The notes under the pieces are model-generated. The model did no database searches and was not told the origin of the DNA. It saw only the letters and a list, made by a program, of their open reading frames with translations. 10,140 nt of DNA from Phoronis ovalis (Eukaryota; Phoronida; Phoronidae): contig JAOXYB010067356.1 in assembly GCA_028565635.1 (NCBI GenBank), positions 1 to 10,140 on the forward strand. The letters are read 5' to 3'. This document shows positions 8,054-10,140 of this stretch, one piece after another. Each line of letters starts with the position of its first letter. Position 1 is the stretch's first letter. The position numbers and the translations under genes are program-made.

Positions 8054-8356
8054 ATTTTCTGATTTTTTGCTGACCAGAAAACAAATTGTGTACATACCTA
8101 ATATCCAAGATAAATTTCCTGTATTAAAGCTAGAGAGATAATTTGTTTTGAGTGGGAGTTTAGGATATTTTAAGCCAATCAATCCCATTGCACTGGGACT
8201 TCTGAAATATGTAGTGATCTCTTTGTGTTTTACTTTGTTTATAGTCAAGGGTATCAGAAAATTGGTGGCTAAATGAAGAAGCCTTCTAATGTCTTTGAGG
8301 CTTTGGATATCTTGCAGTGATCTTTTCAATCCAGACAAATAATCCTCAGTGGCCAT
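8054..8356 (-). other. Unassigned 101-codon minus-strand open frame in kinesin intron 3
   Basis: The frame starts at a true ATG (8356) preceded by an in-frame TAA, and begins MATEDYLSGLKRSLQDIQSL. Its first half is leucine- and basic-rich and helix-like; later parts look less ordered. A 5' splice-site-like sequence, TAG|GTATGT, occurs in it with the exon end at 8098. By rough estimate from base composition, about one frame of this length is expected by chance in a window this AT-rich. It could be chance, a relic of a mobile element, or an antisense exon. I assign no function. Confidence 0.15.
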
Positions 8357-9009
8357 TGATCTGTTTAGTTAGCTAGCTCAGGAAAATTTGGACATTTTCT
8401 TGCAACATTGTACTGGTTTGTGCTGTTAAATGTTATCCTAAGGTTGGTATTAGGTAAATCCTAAAGAAAGCAGCTTTTTGAAATTTTACTAAATGGTAAA
8501 TTTCCTTATAATGAAAGATTATGACATAACGCCTGAACATTTCTGCTTGCATTTTGGTTTTTAATTGTATTTACCAAATACCAAGAACTATGAATAGTTA
8601 AAATTCTATATGTGAGTAAAAATAGTGTTTTAGTTTTTGAGAATATAATTTTTTAACACTCTTGCTGTGATATTACACTGAACCCCAAGCAGTAGAAAGT
8701 AGTCTTTAGAAATTGTTTGCGACCTTATGTCTGTGTGTCTTTAATATGCAGTTATAAGATGTTCTGTACAAGATTCGTGCTTCTGAAAAGCAGCAAGTGC
8801 TATTCAAGTATTTAAATAGAAATGTTAATAAATAAAATGCATCTTAAGTGTTATTGTATTTTAATACATAAAAGTGCACATCCTTACACACCCAATGAAA
8901 AATAGATTGGCATTGTGAAATAAATTTCCTCATGATAATTCATTTAAAATTGCTACAAGTACTATTAACTAAATAGATAATACAGATATGAACACTATAA
9001 GTTGTAATA

Positions 9010-9141
9010 ATGCTGTTTCAGTTCTCGGTCCCTTTAAATCAGGAACAGAGTTTGAGACTCATTTGGAAGTTTGCGAAATCTTTGGCAAGATTGGGAAAAA
9101 GTGCAACCCAGTTGCAGACAATTAAACCTAGTGTAAAATAG
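9010..9141 (+). other. Short coding-like patch (43 codons), possible transposase relic
   Basis: An ATG at 9010 opens 43 codons to TAG 9139-9141, in a patch less AT-rich than its surroundings. A possible 3' splice site (tgctgtttcag, ending 9021) lies at its start in the same frame. The later part reads ARLGKSATQLQTIK, which recalls the KLGKSATET motif of mariner-type transposase N-terminal helix-turn-helix domains, but the match is short and breaks off at once. It does not fit the kinesin motor. It could be a decayed element fragment, an alternative exon, or chance. Confidence 0.15.
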
Positions 9142-10140
9142 CAGCCTTATTTCAGTGAATTGCTTCCTACTTGCTTAAATACACCTAAAAGTTGAGGATA
9201 TTTTAAAGAATGCTTAGTGCATATTTGAAAGTATGTGTGGTGTGTTTGGATAATAATCTTATTCTTGGTGTACAATTTGAAATTGTTTTGTTCTCTCTTG
9301 CTGGTCAAAAGCCTGTGTAAATGTACAATAACTGTAAATATTTTATCACCTCCAAGTAAACTACAGTAGTTGTATTATTACCTGAGGGCAACTAATTATT
9401 GTAGGGTTTAGACCTGGTATCCCCCTAAGTCATTAAATTATTTGCTTTATTAACTTGGTGGTGTTTACACATTTGCTTGGAAGTCCTCATTAGAATTAAC
9501 AGTTACATGCTTATAATAGCACACAGGTGCCCTCTTCTTTGTGCATTAGCTTATCAACTTGAAAGAAAAAGAATCTTACAATGATTGGCAGTTGCTCTAT
9601 ATAACTTCTGGAAAGTGTTCTAATTATACCTATGACTATTAGAATAAACTTTTAGTTATAATAATCCCAGGTTAAACCCACTGGAAGTGAGATACATTTT
9701 AAGTATGAAACACCTATTGTGCCAAATATAAAATTTAATGTTAGGCTTCCAGCAACTAAATGTATTTTGAAAATGGCTGGTAGTCCCTAAATTCTCTCTG
9801 GTGATGCATAATTGTGGTATCCTAGCATACAGTTTCACTGAGATTTCTACAGGCAGTGTTATAGAAAAATTGGATAAGATTGTGTTTACGAAACTTGTAT
9901 AGCAATTATATTAGCTAATTCAAGATTTTAACCAATGCCATTTTGATTATTTTGATATCATTCAACAAGTTTAGATTAACGTGGCGAGAACCATTAACAT
10001 ATTGTAACTTGCAAAAAATATTGATATTTTATTTTTTTGTGAATTCTGCTTGGCCATATTCATAATTCTCACTTTTCTCGTCGATTTTTAATGAAAAAAC
10101 AGCTTTTTCTGAAGACCGGTGAAAAATCCGACTTTGCTAG

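Larger units (their letters stand above)
7476..10140 (+). other. Intron 3 of the kinesin gene, 5' part (at least 2665 bp)
   Basis: From GTAAGC to the window edge I find no continuation of the motor: no frame gives V-F-x-x-L-G after an AG, and no Walker A motif. The intron holds a short TA run at 7555-7566, a 101-codon minus-strand frame at 8051-8356 and a compact coding-like patch at 9010-9141, none assigned to a family with confidence. A further minus-strand open frame (9656-9838) looks random. No repeats of note were seen elsewhere. Confidence 0.75.

Noticed and set aside
9656-9838. 60-codon minus-strand open frame in intron 3
   Set aside because: No motif or context; short enough for chance.
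7476-10140. A fourth kinesin exon carrying the P-loop
   Set aside because: Several AG sites were read in phase 0; none gives the expected V-F-x-x-L-G segment and no GQTGSGK-like motif appears.

Overview
This window looks like nuclear DNA from an animal, probably an invertebrate. It is very AT-rich, with long stop-filled non-coding stretches, consensus GT-AG introns and short exons that join in phase. The lineage is inference; nothing identifies a species.

The one well-supported gene is the 5' end of a plus-strand kinesin-3 motor gene of the KIF16B/STARD9 type. Three coding exons are seen: exon 1 at 3913-3959, exon 2 at 4596-4665 and exon 3 at 7362-7475. They join in phase (intron phases 2, 0, 0) and encode the first 77 residues. 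These hold the opening beta strand with the RVRP nucleotide-pocket motif, a DSRER segment, the FTFDY strand and a terminal ASQEM. The P-loop and the rest of the motor, stalk and tail lie beyond position 10140.

Layout: 1-3420 is upstream DNA with no secure gene. Within it, 1587-1683 on the minus strand is a weak candidate for the first coding exon of a divergent gene, set in a CpG-richer patch. From 3421 to 4380, CpG density is about five times that of the flanks, marking the likely promoter, leader and first-exon zone of the kinesin gene. Intron 1 is 636 bp, intron 2 is 2696 bp, and intron 3 is open at the window edge.

The most notable structure is a 116-bp inverted repeat, identical at 115 positions, with arms at 4463-4578 and 5285-5400. 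It brackets exon 2 exactly: the left arm ends 17 bp before the exon and the right arm starts 619 bp after it. In the pre-mRNA it would form a long hairpin with the 70-nt exon in its loop. Skipping exon 2 would shift the frame and reach a stop at 7381-7383. Smaller features are a 12-bp GC-rich tandem repeat in intron 2, a 58-bp-period duplication upstream, two upstream ORFs before the kinesin start, and a short coding-like patch in intron 3. No RNA gene, CRISPR array or intact mobile element was seen.
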